The notes under the pieces are model-generated. The model was given only the letters and a program-made list of their open reading frames with translations. It was not told the DNA's origin and did not search any database. From Bradyrhizobium diazoefficiens (GTDB lineage Bacteria; Pseudomonadota; Alphaproteobacteria; Rhizobiales; Xanthobacteraceae), in assembly GCF_016616235.1 (NCBI RefSeq), contig NZ_CP067100.1:3593001-3657000 (forward strand): a stretch of 64,000 bases of DNA, written 5' to 3'. Numbering within the stretch: the first letter of the stretch is position 1; each line of letters opens with the position of its first letter. Both the position numbers and the translations under genes were made by a program. Positions 25,836 through 34,209 of the stretch are shown here, piece by piece.

Positions 25836-26204
25836 ATGGGAATTCTGGATTCGCTGGAGAACAACCCGGCATTGCGCAGCGCACTCGGCCAGCTCGGCGC
25901 CGCCGTCCTGCCGGCCGTGCTGAGCGAGGTGCTCGGCAGCAACAATCAGGGCGGCCTCAGCGCAATCGTTGCAAAGCTCCAGCAGGCCGGCTTTGGCGAG
26001 CAGGTCAAATCCTGGCTCGGCAACGGCCAGAACCTGCCGATCTCGGCCGACCAGCTCCGGGCCGTGCTTGGCAACGAGACTGTCCGCCAGCTGGCCGCGC
26101 GCTACAACATTCCCGTCGACCAGCTGGGCCAGATCCTGGCTCAGGAACTGCCCAAGGCGGTGGATCACGCCAGTCCCGACGGCCATTTGCCGCACACTGC
26201 CTGA
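25836..26204 (+). CDS. YidB family protein (DUF937)
   Basis: 122 residues from ATG 25836 with AAGGAGAGG upstream. Gly/Leu-rich helices (GILDSLENNPALRSALGQ, SEVLGSNNQGGLSAIVAKLQQAGFG) and SWLGNGQNLPISADQLRAVLG match YidB/DUF937. The family is conserved and its function is unknown. No signal peptide. It is 85 bases after the GST gene and may share its transcript. Confidence 0.85.
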   Translation: MGILDSLENNPALRSALGQLGAAVLPAVLSEVLGSNNQGGLSAIVAKLQQAGFGEQVKSWLGNGQNLPISADQLRAVLGNETVRQLAARYNIPVDQLGQILAQELPKAVDHASPDGHLPHTA

Positions 26205-26405
26205 GGCGGCGGTTCCAGCGGGATCATCCGCTGCCGGTTCCCCGGCCATCATCCTGAAAACGCAGCAGGATCGGCACGTTTGCCATGCCGGTATACTGCT
26301 GGCCAAATCGGCCGTCCGCATGCTATAGAGCAGCTCGGGTTTTCAGCCGGTCCGTCGCAGTGGGGACCCTGGGCACGGCCGGCGCTGTTTGAGTCATGGA
26401 GATGG

Positions 26406-26600
26406 GTGTTGAAGCATAAATTCCCCGTGGGAACGCGCGTACTGTTCACGGCCAGCAACGTCGCGCGCCCCGCTGCGAGCGGCTCGTACGAGATCATCCG
26501 CCTGCTGCCGACGGACGGCGACGACTGCCAGTACCGCATCAAGAGCTCGACCGAAGCGTTCGAGCGCGTCGCCAAGGAAAGCCAGCTCGCGCTGTCCTGA
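26406..26600 (+). CDS. Small conserved hypothetical protein
   Basis: 64 residues from GTG 26406, with GGAG just upstream (a TTG at 26409 is the alternative). The sequence KHKFPVGTRVLFTASNV and SYEIIRLLPTDGDDCQYRIK reads like a compact SH3-like beta barrel. It has no signal peptide and no recognised family. The frame is well conserved in codon usage, which supports a real gene. Confidence 0.6.
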   Translation: MLKHKFPVGTRVLFTASNVARPAASGSYEIIRLLPTDGDDCQYRIKSSTEAFERVAKESQLALS

Positions 26601-26757
26601 AGGCCGACCGCGCCGCGCCGTGGCCCCTCCTCGGAATTTGTGTCCTGCCGCCGTCAAAAGGCCAGCTTCACCTTCACAAGGTGGGCTGGGGGCAGTTGCC
26701 GACTCGCGGTGCTCGCTTTGACCATTCGCTCGCTGCTCGCGTGAGGGGACGTCGCGC

Positions 26758-27747
26758 ATGAACTGGGCATGGGCCACTTCGCTCGACCAAATCTGGCGCT
26801 CGCCGGCCTTCCCGATGTGGATGACGCTGGCTGCTGCCGGCTTCTTCGGATTGATCCTGCTGATCACGCTGCTGCGTGCCGAGAAATCGGTCGCCAACGG
26901 CGCGCTGATCGTCATCGCGCTGCTATCCATCGCGATCGCCGGGGCCACCACCGTGCGCGTCTACGGGCCGCTCGAGCAGGAAACCCCGGCCACTGAGGCC
27001 CGCACGCAAGCAGCTGCAGTGACCGCTAGCTTGCCGGCGCTGTCCTGCCTCGATGATCTCGCCGGCGATGTCGTGGCCGCAGGCTGCGAGAAGGCGCTGT
27101 TCGGCGCGCCTGATACGGCGGCCGCCGCCATCGCCTACACGGCAAGCCGGATCGACCGGCTGACCGCGCTCGGCGATGCCGCCACCGCCGAGAAGAGCCT
27201 GACCCTCGACATGAAGGTGCTGCGCAAGGCGCTGGAGCACGATCGCTACGGCCTCGTCGCGCAGGTGCTGGTCGCGCGCGACGGCTGCACGCAGTTCGAT
27301 TGCCCCGCGTTCCGCTCGCTGACCGATCAGCAGCAGGTCGCCGCCAACATGGATTCCCATCACTACGATCAGCTGGTCGCGCGCTATGCGCCGACCTGGA
27401 ATGCGCCCGCAACGGCGCCGGCGGCACTGCCGGCAAATGCTGCGCTCGCCGGACTGCCGCCGTCGATGCCGACAGGCAAGCCGACCAATGCGGAGTTCCC
27501 GAGCGCCTCGTCGACGCCGCCGGTCAGCATCATGACTCCCGAGCCGCCGACGGCGGCGACGCGTCAGGCCGCCCCTGCCGCAAATGGAACGCCGCGCGCA
27601 CCGGCCGCGACGTCGGCACAGGCCGCAGCTCCCGCAGCGCCGGCCGCAAAGAAGCAGCCGGCCGCGAAGCGTGCGCCCGCCGCCGCGCCGGTTCCGCTTA
27701 CACCGCCGGCCCCCACACCGGCTCCCGCGGCTGCGGATAACGAGTAG
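26758..27747 (+). CDS. Membrane-anchored protein with Ala/Pro-rich tail
   Basis: 329 residues. Two N-terminal transmembrane helices (about 18-40 and 45-64). A soluble helical domain (about 85-220) contains four Cys (LSCLDD, AAGCEKAL, DGCTQFDCPAF). From about 220 on is a long disordered Ala/Pro/Thr tail ending in a Lys/Ala/Pro-rich stretch. The likely topology places the Cys-containing domain in the periplasm with paired disulfides. Function unknown. Confidence 0.65.
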   Translation: MNWAWATSLDQIWRSPAFPMWMTLAAAGFFGLILLITLLRAEKSVANGALIVIALLSIAIAGATTVRVYGPLEQETPATEARTQAAAVTASLPALSCLDDLAGDVVAAGCEKALFGAPDTAAAAIAYTASRIDRLTALGDAATAEKSLTLDMKVLRKALEHDRYGLVAQVLVARDGCTQFDCPAFRSLTDQQQVAANMDSHHYDQLVARYAPTWNAPATAPAALPANAALAGLPPSMPTGKPTNAEFPSASSTPPVSIMTPEPPTAATRQAAPAANGTPRAPAATSAQAAAPAAPAAKKQPAAKRAPAAAPVPLTPPAPTPAPAAADNE

Positions 27748-27789
27748 ATCGGCATTCCAAATGCGTGGCTGCCCGGCTAATGCTGGGGC

Positions 27790-28230
27790 ATGCCACTTCA
27801 TCTGATCAAGCTCGCCGTCGGCTGCGACTCCGTCAAGGAATTGAAGGAGTGGATCGCCGAACGGATGCAGACCGCCAAGAAGAAGGGTCTGCCCCAACAC
27901 CACATCCACATCACGCGGATGGTCCCCAAGCGCGACGCCGAGATCCTGGCTGGCGGATCGCTCTACTGGGTGATCAAGGGCGAGATCGCCGCGCGCGAAA
28001 AGATCATCGGCATCGAGCCGTTCCGCGACAAGGACGGCATCGGCCGCTGCCGGATCGTGATGCAGCCGAGGGTGATCTCGGTGTCGCCGCGGCCGATGCG
28101 CCCGTTCCAGGGCTGGCGCTATCTCGCCGACGATTCCGTGCCGGCCGATCTCGGCAAGTCCGCCGCCGGCTCGATCGCGGCCATGCCGGAGCCGATGCGG
28201 CGCGAACTCCGCGACCTCGGGCTGCTCTAA
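27790..28230 (+). CDS. DUF1489 family protein
   Basis: 146 residues. The segments LHLIKLAVGCDSVKELKEW, HITRMVPKRDAEIL, GSLYWVIKGEI and RPMRPFQGWRYL match the alphaproteobacterial DUF1489 family, small cytosolic proteins of unknown function. The stop codon overlaps the convergent neighbour's stop by four bases. Confidence 0.85.
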   Translation: MPLHLIKLAVGCDSVKELKEWIAERMQTAKKKGLPQHHIHITRMVPKRDAEILAGGSLYWVIKGEIAAREKIIGIEPFRDKDGIGRCRIVMQPRVISVSPRPMRPFQGWRYLADDSVPADLGKSAAGSIAAMPEPMRRELRDLGLL

Positions 28231-28976
28231 GGCGGCGTGACGATATGCAGCCGCGCCCAATCGGTGGGCGGTATGATGACGGGGCGGCTGCCTTCGCCGA
28301 TGCCGTCGACGATGTCGACGAGATCCGGCGCAAGACCCATCTCCTGCAGATATTTCCGGTGTTGCTCGCCAAAATACTCCGTCAGGCTCTCACGCTGCTC
28401 GGCCGAGACGTTGGGCGCGAGCCGGTTACGGATGGAGCGGCCGGCCAGCACCACCTTGGTGCCTTGCGGTAGGCTGCGATGCTCGCCGCCCGCCAAAATG
28501 AGCACGCAGGCGAAATCGCAAATCTGATTCGAAACCAGCAACCTTGCATCAAGCGGCCCACCCGGGCGCTTGAGCGCAAAGCATTCGGCGTCCGATTTCC
28601 CGGCACAGGCGATGGCCTCGGTGGTCCCGACGGCGGCATCGAGCTTGTGGTCGCGCAGGATGCGGCCGAGACTGCTCGCGACCTTGAGATTGGACGTGCC
28701 CGAAGTATGGATGACGACCGGGAGCTTGTGTCCCGCCTGGCGATCGAGGATCGCGATCAGCCGCTTGTAAGTGTCCCATTGCACCGCGCCTTCGGCGGCA
28801 ATCCAGTCCGAACAGCCCGGTCCGCAAGCACCCTCCGGGCCGTGGGCCACATAGAAGATCATCGCGTCCGGCGCCGAGCCGAATGGGCCGATCGGCGGCC
28901 GCTGCTGCGCCGGTACCGCGGTGGCGCCAATGATTGCCAGCAGGCCGCTCACAATGATGGTGCGGATCGATGACAT
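28227..28976 (-). CDS. Predicted periplasmic protein (COG3904-like, ClpP-type fold)
   Basis: 249 residues with a signal peptide ending ATAVPAQ. Core segments are GACGPGCSDWIAAEG, VVIHTSGTSNLKVASSLGRIL, AVGTTEAIACAG and CDFACVLILAGGEHR. The arrangement of a TSGTS strand-turn followed by an ACVLILAGG helix resembles COG3904, a periplasmic group with a ClpP/crotonase-like fold. The six Cys probably form disulfides. Whether it is proteolytic is unknown. Confidence 0.65.
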   Translation of the reverse strand: MSSIRTIIVSGLLAIIGATAVPAQQRPPIGPFGSAPDAMIFYVAHGPEGACGPGCSDWIAAEGAVQWDTYKRLIAILDRQAGHKLPVVIHTSGTSNLKVASSLGRILRDHKLDAAVGTTEAIACAGKSDAECFALKRPGGPLDARLLVSNQICDFACVLILAGGEHRSLPQGTKVVLAGRSIRNRLAPNVSAEQRESLTEYFGEQHRKYLQEMGLAPDLVDIVDGIGEGSRPVIIPPTDWARLHIVTPP

Positions 28977-29052
28977 GGACCTGTCGCCCGGCTCGTTCCC
29001 TCACCACAATCATCCATACGGTTGATGTCAGGTTCAAGATCAACCGCGGCTG

Positions 29053-29904
29053 TCACACCGCGATATTGTCGATCAGCCGGGTGGTGCCGAGCTTGGCCGC
29101 GACCAGGATCCGCAACGGCCCGTCCTTGCGCGAGGTGACCGGGGCCAGCGTCTCGGCGTGGCGGGCCTCGAAATAGTCGAGCGCGAATCCGGCCGCCTTG
29201 ATCGTCTCGGCGCCGCGCGCGGTCGCGCTCGCGATGGCCTCGCCGGCGCGGATGCGCCCGGCGCTGTCCTTCATGGCGCGGTAGAGCGTGGTCGCGGTCT
29301 GCCGCTCCTCGGGCGAGAGGTAGACGTTCCGCGAGGACATCGCGAGCCCGTCGCGCTCGCGCACGGTGCGGGAGCCGATCACCTTGACGCCGAGGTCGAG
29401 GTCCCGCGCCATCTGCATCACCACCCGCAACTGCTGAAAGTCTTTCTCGCCGAAGATCGCAACATCCGGCCGGCACTGTGTGAACAGCTTGCCGACCACG
29501 GTGGCGACACCGCCGAAAAAGTGCGGCCGGAAGCGGTCCTCGAGGCCTGCCAGCGCCGGTCCCTCCGGCACGATGCGGGTGGCAAAGCCGTCCGGATACA
29601 TGGCCTCGACGCCGGGATGCCAGACGATGTCGACGTCTTCGGCCGCGAGCTTGGCGATGTCGGACTTCCAGGTGCGCGGATAGGCGCCAAAGTCCTCGGT
29701 CGGGGCGAACTGGGTCGGGTTGACGAAGATCGATACCACGACGCGGCTGGCACGCCGCTTGGCGAGGCGCACCAGCGACACATGCCCGTCATGGAGTGCC
29801 CCCATGGTCGGAACCAGCGCGATCGTGGCCTTTCGTTTGCGAAGGTGGTCAACGGCGCGTCGCAGGGTGGGGACCGTGCGGGCGATCAAGGGGCTTCGTG
29901 ACAT
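29053..29904 (-). CDS. panC: Pantoate-beta-alanine ligase
   Basis: 283 residues from ATG 29904. The enzyme joins pantoate and beta-alanine with ATP to make pantothenate, the coenzyme A precursor. The nucleotidyl-transferase signatures are present: [14 protein letters not shown] (HIGH-like), [38 protein letters not shown] and the KMSKS-like [13 protein letters not shown]. Length matches the family. No panB or panD adjoins it. Confidence 0.96.
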   Translation of the reverse strand: MSRSPLIARTVPTLRRAVDHLRKRKATIALVPTMGALHDGHVSLVRLAKRRASRVVVSIFVNPTQFAPTEDFGAYPRTWKSDIAKLAAEDVDIVWHPGVEAMYPDGFATRIVPEGPALAGLEDRFRPHFFGGVATVVGKLFTQCRPDVAIFGEKDFQQLRVVMQMARDLDLGVKVIGSRTVRERDGLAMSSRNVYLSPEERQTATTLYRAMKDSAGRIRAGEAIASATARGAETIKAAGFALDYFEARHAETLAPVTSRKDGPLRILVAAKLGTTRLIDNIAV

Positions 29905-30181
29905 CACGACTCGACTGGGTTGAGAATCAACGCGCGCGCGGCTGGGCGCGGGCTAACCTTAACAAGCGGCGATCGTGGATGCCATGCATCCAGATGTGAC
30001 ACAGCAGTCCGCGTCGAGCCGCGTGATCTCGCGAGTATGTGGGCTGGCTCACAGACGCGCAGCGACACTGCTATTCATGATGAAGAACGGCGCACTGCTA
30101 TTTGCATTACCTGTCACGCATTTCACTTGACCGCAGAGGCGGCCAACTCGAAGATATTCGTCAGGGGTGTTGAGGATCGCT

Positions 30182-31105
30182 ATGCTTGTGCAAGCCAGCC
30201 AAGGCCAATCCGGCTCGGCGCATGTGGTCGTGCTCGGCAATGAAAAGGGCGGCTCCGGCAAGTCGACCACCGCCTTGCACATCGCCGTTGCGCTGCTGAA
30301 GGCCGGCCAGCGCGTTGCCACCATCGACCTCGACTGCCGTCAGCAAAGCTTTACCCGCTACATCGGCAACCGCTCCGCCTGGGCGCGCCGCACCAAGCTC
30401 GACCTGGAGCTTCCGGTGCATCGCTGCATCAAGCTCGGCGAGACCATGCAGATCGCCGAGAACGAGAATTCCGAGTTCCAGCAGTTCATGGAGGCGGTCT
30501 CGGCGGTCGAGAGTAGCTTCGACTTCATCGTTATCGATACGCCCGGCACCGACAGCTACCTGATGCGCCTCGCACACTCGATGGCGGACACGCTGGTGAC
30601 GCCGATCAACGACAGCTTTCTCGACTTCGACGTGCTCGGCACCGTCGATCCCACCAATTACGCGGTGACGGGCGAGAGCCATTACGCCGAGATGGTGCGC
30701 GACGTCAGGCGCAAACGCCGCCAGCTCGACGGCGCGACCACCGACTGGATCGTCGTGCGCAACCGCCTGTCGATGCTCGGCTCCCGCAACAAGCAGCTCG
30801 TCGCCGACGGCTTGAAGGATCTGTCGCTGCGACTCGGCTTCCGCTACGTCGACGGCTTCGCCGAACGCGTCGTGTATCGCGAATTCTTCCCGCGCGGCCT
30901 GACCGCTCTCGACGAGATCGACGAGGCCACGCTCGGCATGCGGCCCAATCTCGGCCATCTCACCGCGCGGGAGGAGGTGACGAGCCTGCTCCGCCAGCTC
31001 AAACTGCCCCTCGACGAGCGCGGCCGCCGTCGTGCGGCAAATCGCGCCGAGTGGTTCAATCAGGTCGACAAGCCGCTCGAGGTCCACGACATCCTCGGCG
31101 CCTGA
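30182..31105 (+). CDS. mipZ: Division-site ATPase MipZ
   Basis: 307 residues from ATG 30182, with GAGGA six bases upstream. A ParA/MinD-type ATPase: deviant Walker A GNEKGGSGKST (about 20-30), DLDCRQQSFTRYIGNR as switch I and FIVIDTPGTDSYLMRLAH as Walker B/switch II. The mid-segment TPINDSFLDFDVLG and RNRLS are characteristic of MipZ. In alphaproteobacteria MipZ dimers form a gradient from ParB at the poles and inhibit FtsZ, placing the septum at midcell. It stands alone, divergent from panC. Confidence 0.92.
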   Translation: MLVQASQGQSGSAHVVVLGNEKGGSGKSTTALHIAVALLKAGQRVATIDLDCRQQSFTRYIGNRSAWARRTKLDLELPVHRCIKLGETMQIAENENSEFQQFMEAVSAVESSFDFIVIDTPGTDSYLMRLAHSMADTLVTPINDSFLDFDVLGTVDPTNYAVTGESHYAEMVRDVRRKRRQLDGATTDWIVVRNRLSMLGSRNKQLVADGLKDLSLRLGFRYVDGFAERVVYREFFPRGLTALDEIDEATLGMRPNLGHLTAREEVTSLLRQLKLPLDERGRRRAANRAEWFNQVDKPLEVHDILGA

Positions 31106-31448
31106 AACGGGGCGGTATATCGCTACTCCCGGTTGTGCGTGCTTCGGTTCCTATGGAACCGAAGCCCGCGCTCTGCCGTTTCACCTCAAATTCACTGCGA
31201 AATTGAACCACATCCAGTCCGGTTGCGTCCGACAGTGACCTGCACGCTGACATCGCCGTGTGAGTACGAGTTGCCCAAGAATCGTGTGCGGCGCACAATG
31301 AAAGGGCTGCCGGTTCACAATTTTTGCGCTTCCTGTCACGTGGCTGTGACATATATTAGGGAATAGGCGACAAGGGGCCCGAGAGCCCCGGAAGAACACG
31401 ATTTTCAACAGGGATTCAGGCCGCAAGAGCCTGAGGCTGAGGACGAAA
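31106..31448. promoter_or_regulatory. Intergenic region: mipZ hairpin and operator-like palindromes
   Basis: Three structures and no gene. A perfect hairpin GCTTCGGTTCC-TAT-GGAACCGAAGC (31141-31165) lies 36 bases after mipZ and may terminate it, though no T run follows. TGTGCGGCGCACA (31285-31297) is the same palindrome, on the other strand, as in the phasin promoter at 36342. TGTCAC/GTGACA (31334-31351) is followed by TATATT, a possible -10 element. The hydrolase gene starts at 31449 with GAGGA upstream. Confidence 0.5.
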
Positions 31449-32309
31449 ATGAAGCGTGGAATTGCCGTTCTGGTTGCGGTCAGTGCCCTCTGCGGCATCG
31501 CCTATTTCACGGCGAGCAAGTGGGCGATCAAGCACGAGACCATCACCTTCTACGACGCTTCGCGCGACAACCGTCCGGTGCCCGTCGATATCGCGATCCG
31601 TCGCGACAAGGAAATGCAGGCCAATGCCGGCATGATCACGCTGCCGGTCGCCGTGATCAATCACGGCAACACCGTCAAGAACACCGAGTATGGCTTCCTC
31701 GCCAACATCTTCGCGGCGCGCGGCTATCTCGTCGTCAGCCCGCAGCATGACCTGCCGACCGACCCTCCGATGGTGACCAAGCCCGGTGAGCTCTATGTCG
31801 GCCGGCTGCCGCAGATCCTGCGCGGCGTCGCCAACATCCATCTGGCGATGCAGGAGATGAAGAAGGTTCAGCCCAACGCCGACTACGAAAAGGTGACGAT
31901 GGTCGGCCACTCCATGGGCGGCGACATCACGATGTACTTCGCCAAGCAGTATCCGGATCAGGTCAAGAAGGTCGTCACGCTCGACAATCTCCGCGTGCCC
32001 TTCGTCACCGCCGGCAAATTCAAGATCCTGTCGTTCCGTTCCAAGGATCCGCAATTCAAGACCGATCCAGGCGTGATCCCCACCGAGGAGGAGTGCGAGA
32101 AGGCCGGCATCCAGGTCGTGAAGACCGAATTCCAGCATAACGATATGCGCGACACCGGTCCGGACGACGCCAAGAACTCGATTCAGAGCATGCTCGACAA
32201 GTTCCTGAGCTCGACTGACAGCGAGGTGGCGCCGGTCGACACGCAATCGTCCCCGCCCAAGATTCTCGAGCCCGGTCCGGTCGCTCTGATGGCGCCTGCC
32301 AAGAGCTGA
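31449..32309 (+). CDS. Exported alpha/beta hydrolase
   Basis: 286 residues with an N-terminal signal or anchor (about 3-22). The nucleophile elbow is GHSMGG with Ser155, the oxyanion-strand segment is AVINHGNT, and YLVVSPQHDLP follows strand 5. Asp near residue 178 (VVTLDNLRVP) and His near 240 (EFQHNDMRD) could complete the triad. Probably an esterase/lipase-type enzyme anchored in the inner membrane or periplasm. Its upstream region shares a palindrome with the phasin promoter, which makes a link to polyhydroxybutyrate regulation possible but unproven. Confidence 0.8.
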   Translation: MKRGIAVLVAVSALCGIAYFTASKWAIKHETITFYDASRDNRPVPVDIAIRRDKEMQANAGMITLPVAVINHGNTVKNTEYGFLANIFAARGYLVVSPQHDLPTDPPMVTKPGELYVGRLPQILRGVANIHLAMQEMKKVQPNADYEKVTMVGHSMGGDITMYFAKQYPDQVKKVVTLDNLRVPFVTAGKFKILSFRSKDPQFKTDPGVIPTEEECEKAGIQVVKTEFQHNDMRDTGPDDAKNSIQSMLDKFLSSTDSEVAPVDTQSSPPKILEPGPVALMAPAKS

Positions 32310-32334
32310 CGTTCCTTTCTCAGCGCTCGCGATT

Positions 32335-32371
32335 GCAAAGCCCCCGCAAGCTCCGCCCGCGGGGGCTTTGC
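32335..32371 (+). terminator. Terminator after the alpha/beta hydrolase gene
   Basis: Perfect 13-base arms GCAAAGCCCCCGC and GCGGGGGCTTTGC around an 11-base loop, 25 bases after the stop. The T-run is short (CTTTGC is part of the stem), but the stem is very stable. Confidence 0.75.
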
Positions 32372-32429
32372 ACATTGACCAGGCCGCCGTCGCTGACCAC
32401 ATTACCTGTTCACGCAAGGCGAAGCAGCG

Positions 32430-33179
32430 ATGTCGGGCGAACCGATGAAACCGCGTGGTGGTGATGCCGTCTCGGGGCAGGCGGACGGTGCGCTGCCGCA
32501 GGCCACGACGTCGACTTCGGAGGACATCGCCGCCTTCGTCGCCAAGGCGCGCATGTTGTCGCCGCATGCGCCGGGCGCGAAGGGGCGGCTGATCTTCGCT
32601 TTGGATGCGACGATGAGCCGGCAGCCGACCTGGGACATGGCGTGCGCGCTCCAGGCCGACATGTTCCGCGAGGCGGCGGCGCTCGGCAGCCTCGACATCC
32701 GGCTCGTCTATTATCGTGGCCTCAACGAATGCCGCGCCACGGGATGGATCTCCGACAGCGGCAAGCTCGCGACGCTGATGAGCAAGATCGATTGCCGCGG
32801 CGGCGACACCCAGATCAGCAAGGTGCTGAGCGAGGCCCGCCGCGAGGCGGTTGCCTCCGGCGTGCGGGCCGTCGTCTTCGTCGGCGACGCCATGGAGGAG
32901 CGCATCGACGAGCTCTGTGCCAAGGCCGGCGAACTCGGCATGCTCAAGGTGCCGGTGTTCCTGTTTCAGGAAGGCGATGACGCCGTGGCCGAGCGGGCGT
33001 TTCGCGAGATCGCTCGCCTGACCGGCGGCGCCTGGTGCCGGTTCGATCCCGGCGCGGCGGCGCAGCTGCGCGAGCTGCTGCGCGCAGCCGCGGCCTACGC
33101 GGTCGGCGGCCGCGAGGCGCTGTTGAAATTGGCAGAGGGCACGAGCGGCGCGGCCAGGCTGATCGGCCAGATGAAGTAG
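32430..33179 (+). CDS. VWA-like domain protein
   Basis: 249 residues, cytosolic. A MIDAS-type motif D-x-T-x-S is present as ALDATMSRQP (D59, T61, S63), following the strand GRLIFALD, and RAVVFVGDAMEE supplies a later metal-loop strand. The N-terminal 30 residues are Gly/Ser/Thr-rich and disordered. It would bind a divalent ion and a protein ligand. It lies 99 bases upstream of a DnaJ-domain gene in the same direction, probably an operon; function unknown. Confidence 0.75.
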   Translation: MSGEPMKPRGGDAVSGQADGALPQATTSTSEDIAAFVAKARMLSPHAPGAKGRLIFALDATMSRQPTWDMACALQADMFREAAALGSLDIRLVYYRGLNECRATGWISDSGKLATLMSKIDCRGGDTQISKVLSEARREAVASGVRAVVFVGDAMEERIDELCAKAGELGMLKVPVFLFQEGDDAVAERAFREIARLTGGAWCRFDPGAAAQLRELLRAAAAYAVGGREALLKLAEGTSGAARLIGQMK

Positions 33180-33278
33180 CGCACCGGGCTGACGCGACTT
33201 GCGATGGAAGCGGCGATCGATCGCGCACGCGCGCAAGGACGCCATGCTTTTTGACAACAGGACGACTATATTCCGGCC

Positions 33279-33995
33279 ATGACCCTGATCGCCGGCGCCG
33301 TCGCCATTATCACGCTCTATCTGCTGCTCCAGATGTTCCGCTCCGCCAATCCGGCGGTGCTGGCGCGTACCATCAAATTTGGCGGCGGCGTCTTCGCGCT
33401 GGCGGTCGCGGCCTTCACGGGCCTGCGGGGCGAACTAGCGGTGGCGATCCCGCTCGGAATCATGGGGGCCGGGCTGCTGGGCTGGACGCCGCTGGCGAAT
33501 GCCGGCTTCGGCAGTGGGCTGTTTGGCGTCGGCGCGCGCCCGACCGGTCAGGCCTCGCGCGTGCGCTCGCAATTCCTGGACATGCGGCTCGACCACGATT
33601 CCGGCCAGCTCGCGGGTCAGATCGTCGCCGGGCCTCATGCCGGGCGCAATCTCGACGAGTTCGATCTCGCCGGCCTTTTGGCGATGGCTCCGGCGTTCGA
33701 CGCCGAGAGCGTGGCGTTACTTGAAAGCTATCTGGACCGCCGGTTTCCCGCTTGGCGTCAGAACGCGCAGGGCGATACGGCAGGGCGGCAGCGCCGCACG
33801 GCGGCGGGCGGCAAAATGACGGCGGAGGAAGCCTATCAGATCCTTGGCTTGCAGCCGGGGGCGGGGCGCGAGGACATCAGCAGGGCTCACAAGTCCCTGA
33901 TGAAGAAACTCCATCCCGACCAGGGGGGCTCGACGTATCTCGCTGCCCGTGTAAACGAGGCCAAGGATACTCTGCTTCGCACGCATAACGGCTAA
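33279..33995 (+). CDS. Membrane-anchored DnaJ-domain protein
   Basis: 238 residues. Transmembrane helices lie near residues 2-20, 30-45 and 47-65, with a linker to about 175, and the C-terminal 60 residues form a J domain with the diagnostic HPD in KKLHPDQGG. This N-out, J-in layout resembles Tim14/DjlA-like proteins, which recruit DnaK to the membrane. It follows the VWA gene and may be co-transcribed with it. Confidence 0.85.
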   Translation: MTLIAGAVAIITLYLLLQMFRSANPAVLARTIKFGGGVFALAVAAFTGLRGELAVAIPLGIMGAGLLGWTPLANAGFGSGLFGVGARPTGQASRVRSQFLDMRLDHDSGQLAGQIVAGPHAGRNLDEFDLAGLLAMAPAFDAESVALLESYLDRRFPAWRQNAQGDTAGRQRRTAAGGKMTAEEAYQILGLQPGAGREDISRAHKSLMKKLHPDQGGSTYLAARVNEAKDTLLRTHNG

Positions 33996-34153
33996 CTCCG
34001 GCACCACGCTACAAACGCCCGTACCGCGTGAGCTCCGCTTGCTCTGTCTGTCGTCGCCCCGATGCCCGCCTTGTCGGCGTGGTTACGTAAAGTCTTAACC
34101 GTAAAGTCTTGACGAGAGGTTGTCGTGGAACGGCCTTGGCGTCACCGCATCCC

Positions 34154-34187
34154 AAAAGAAAAATGCCCGCGCAACGCGCGCGGGCAT
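34154..34187 (-). terminator. Terminator of the D,D-carboxypeptidase gene
   Basis: ATGCCCGCGC-AACGC-GCGCGGGCAT (34163-34187) with an A-rich stretch at 34154-34163 on the plus strand, giving a hairpin plus U tract for minus-strand transcription, 23 bases after the stop. Confidence 0.85.
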
Positions 34188-34209
34188 GCCTTACAGAACG
34201 GTGAGGAGA

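Noticed and set aside
31416..33257. A 613-residue minus-strand frame spanning the hydrolase and VWA genes
   Set aside because: It runs opposite two genes with recognisable motifs; long antisense frames are common in GC-rich DNA.
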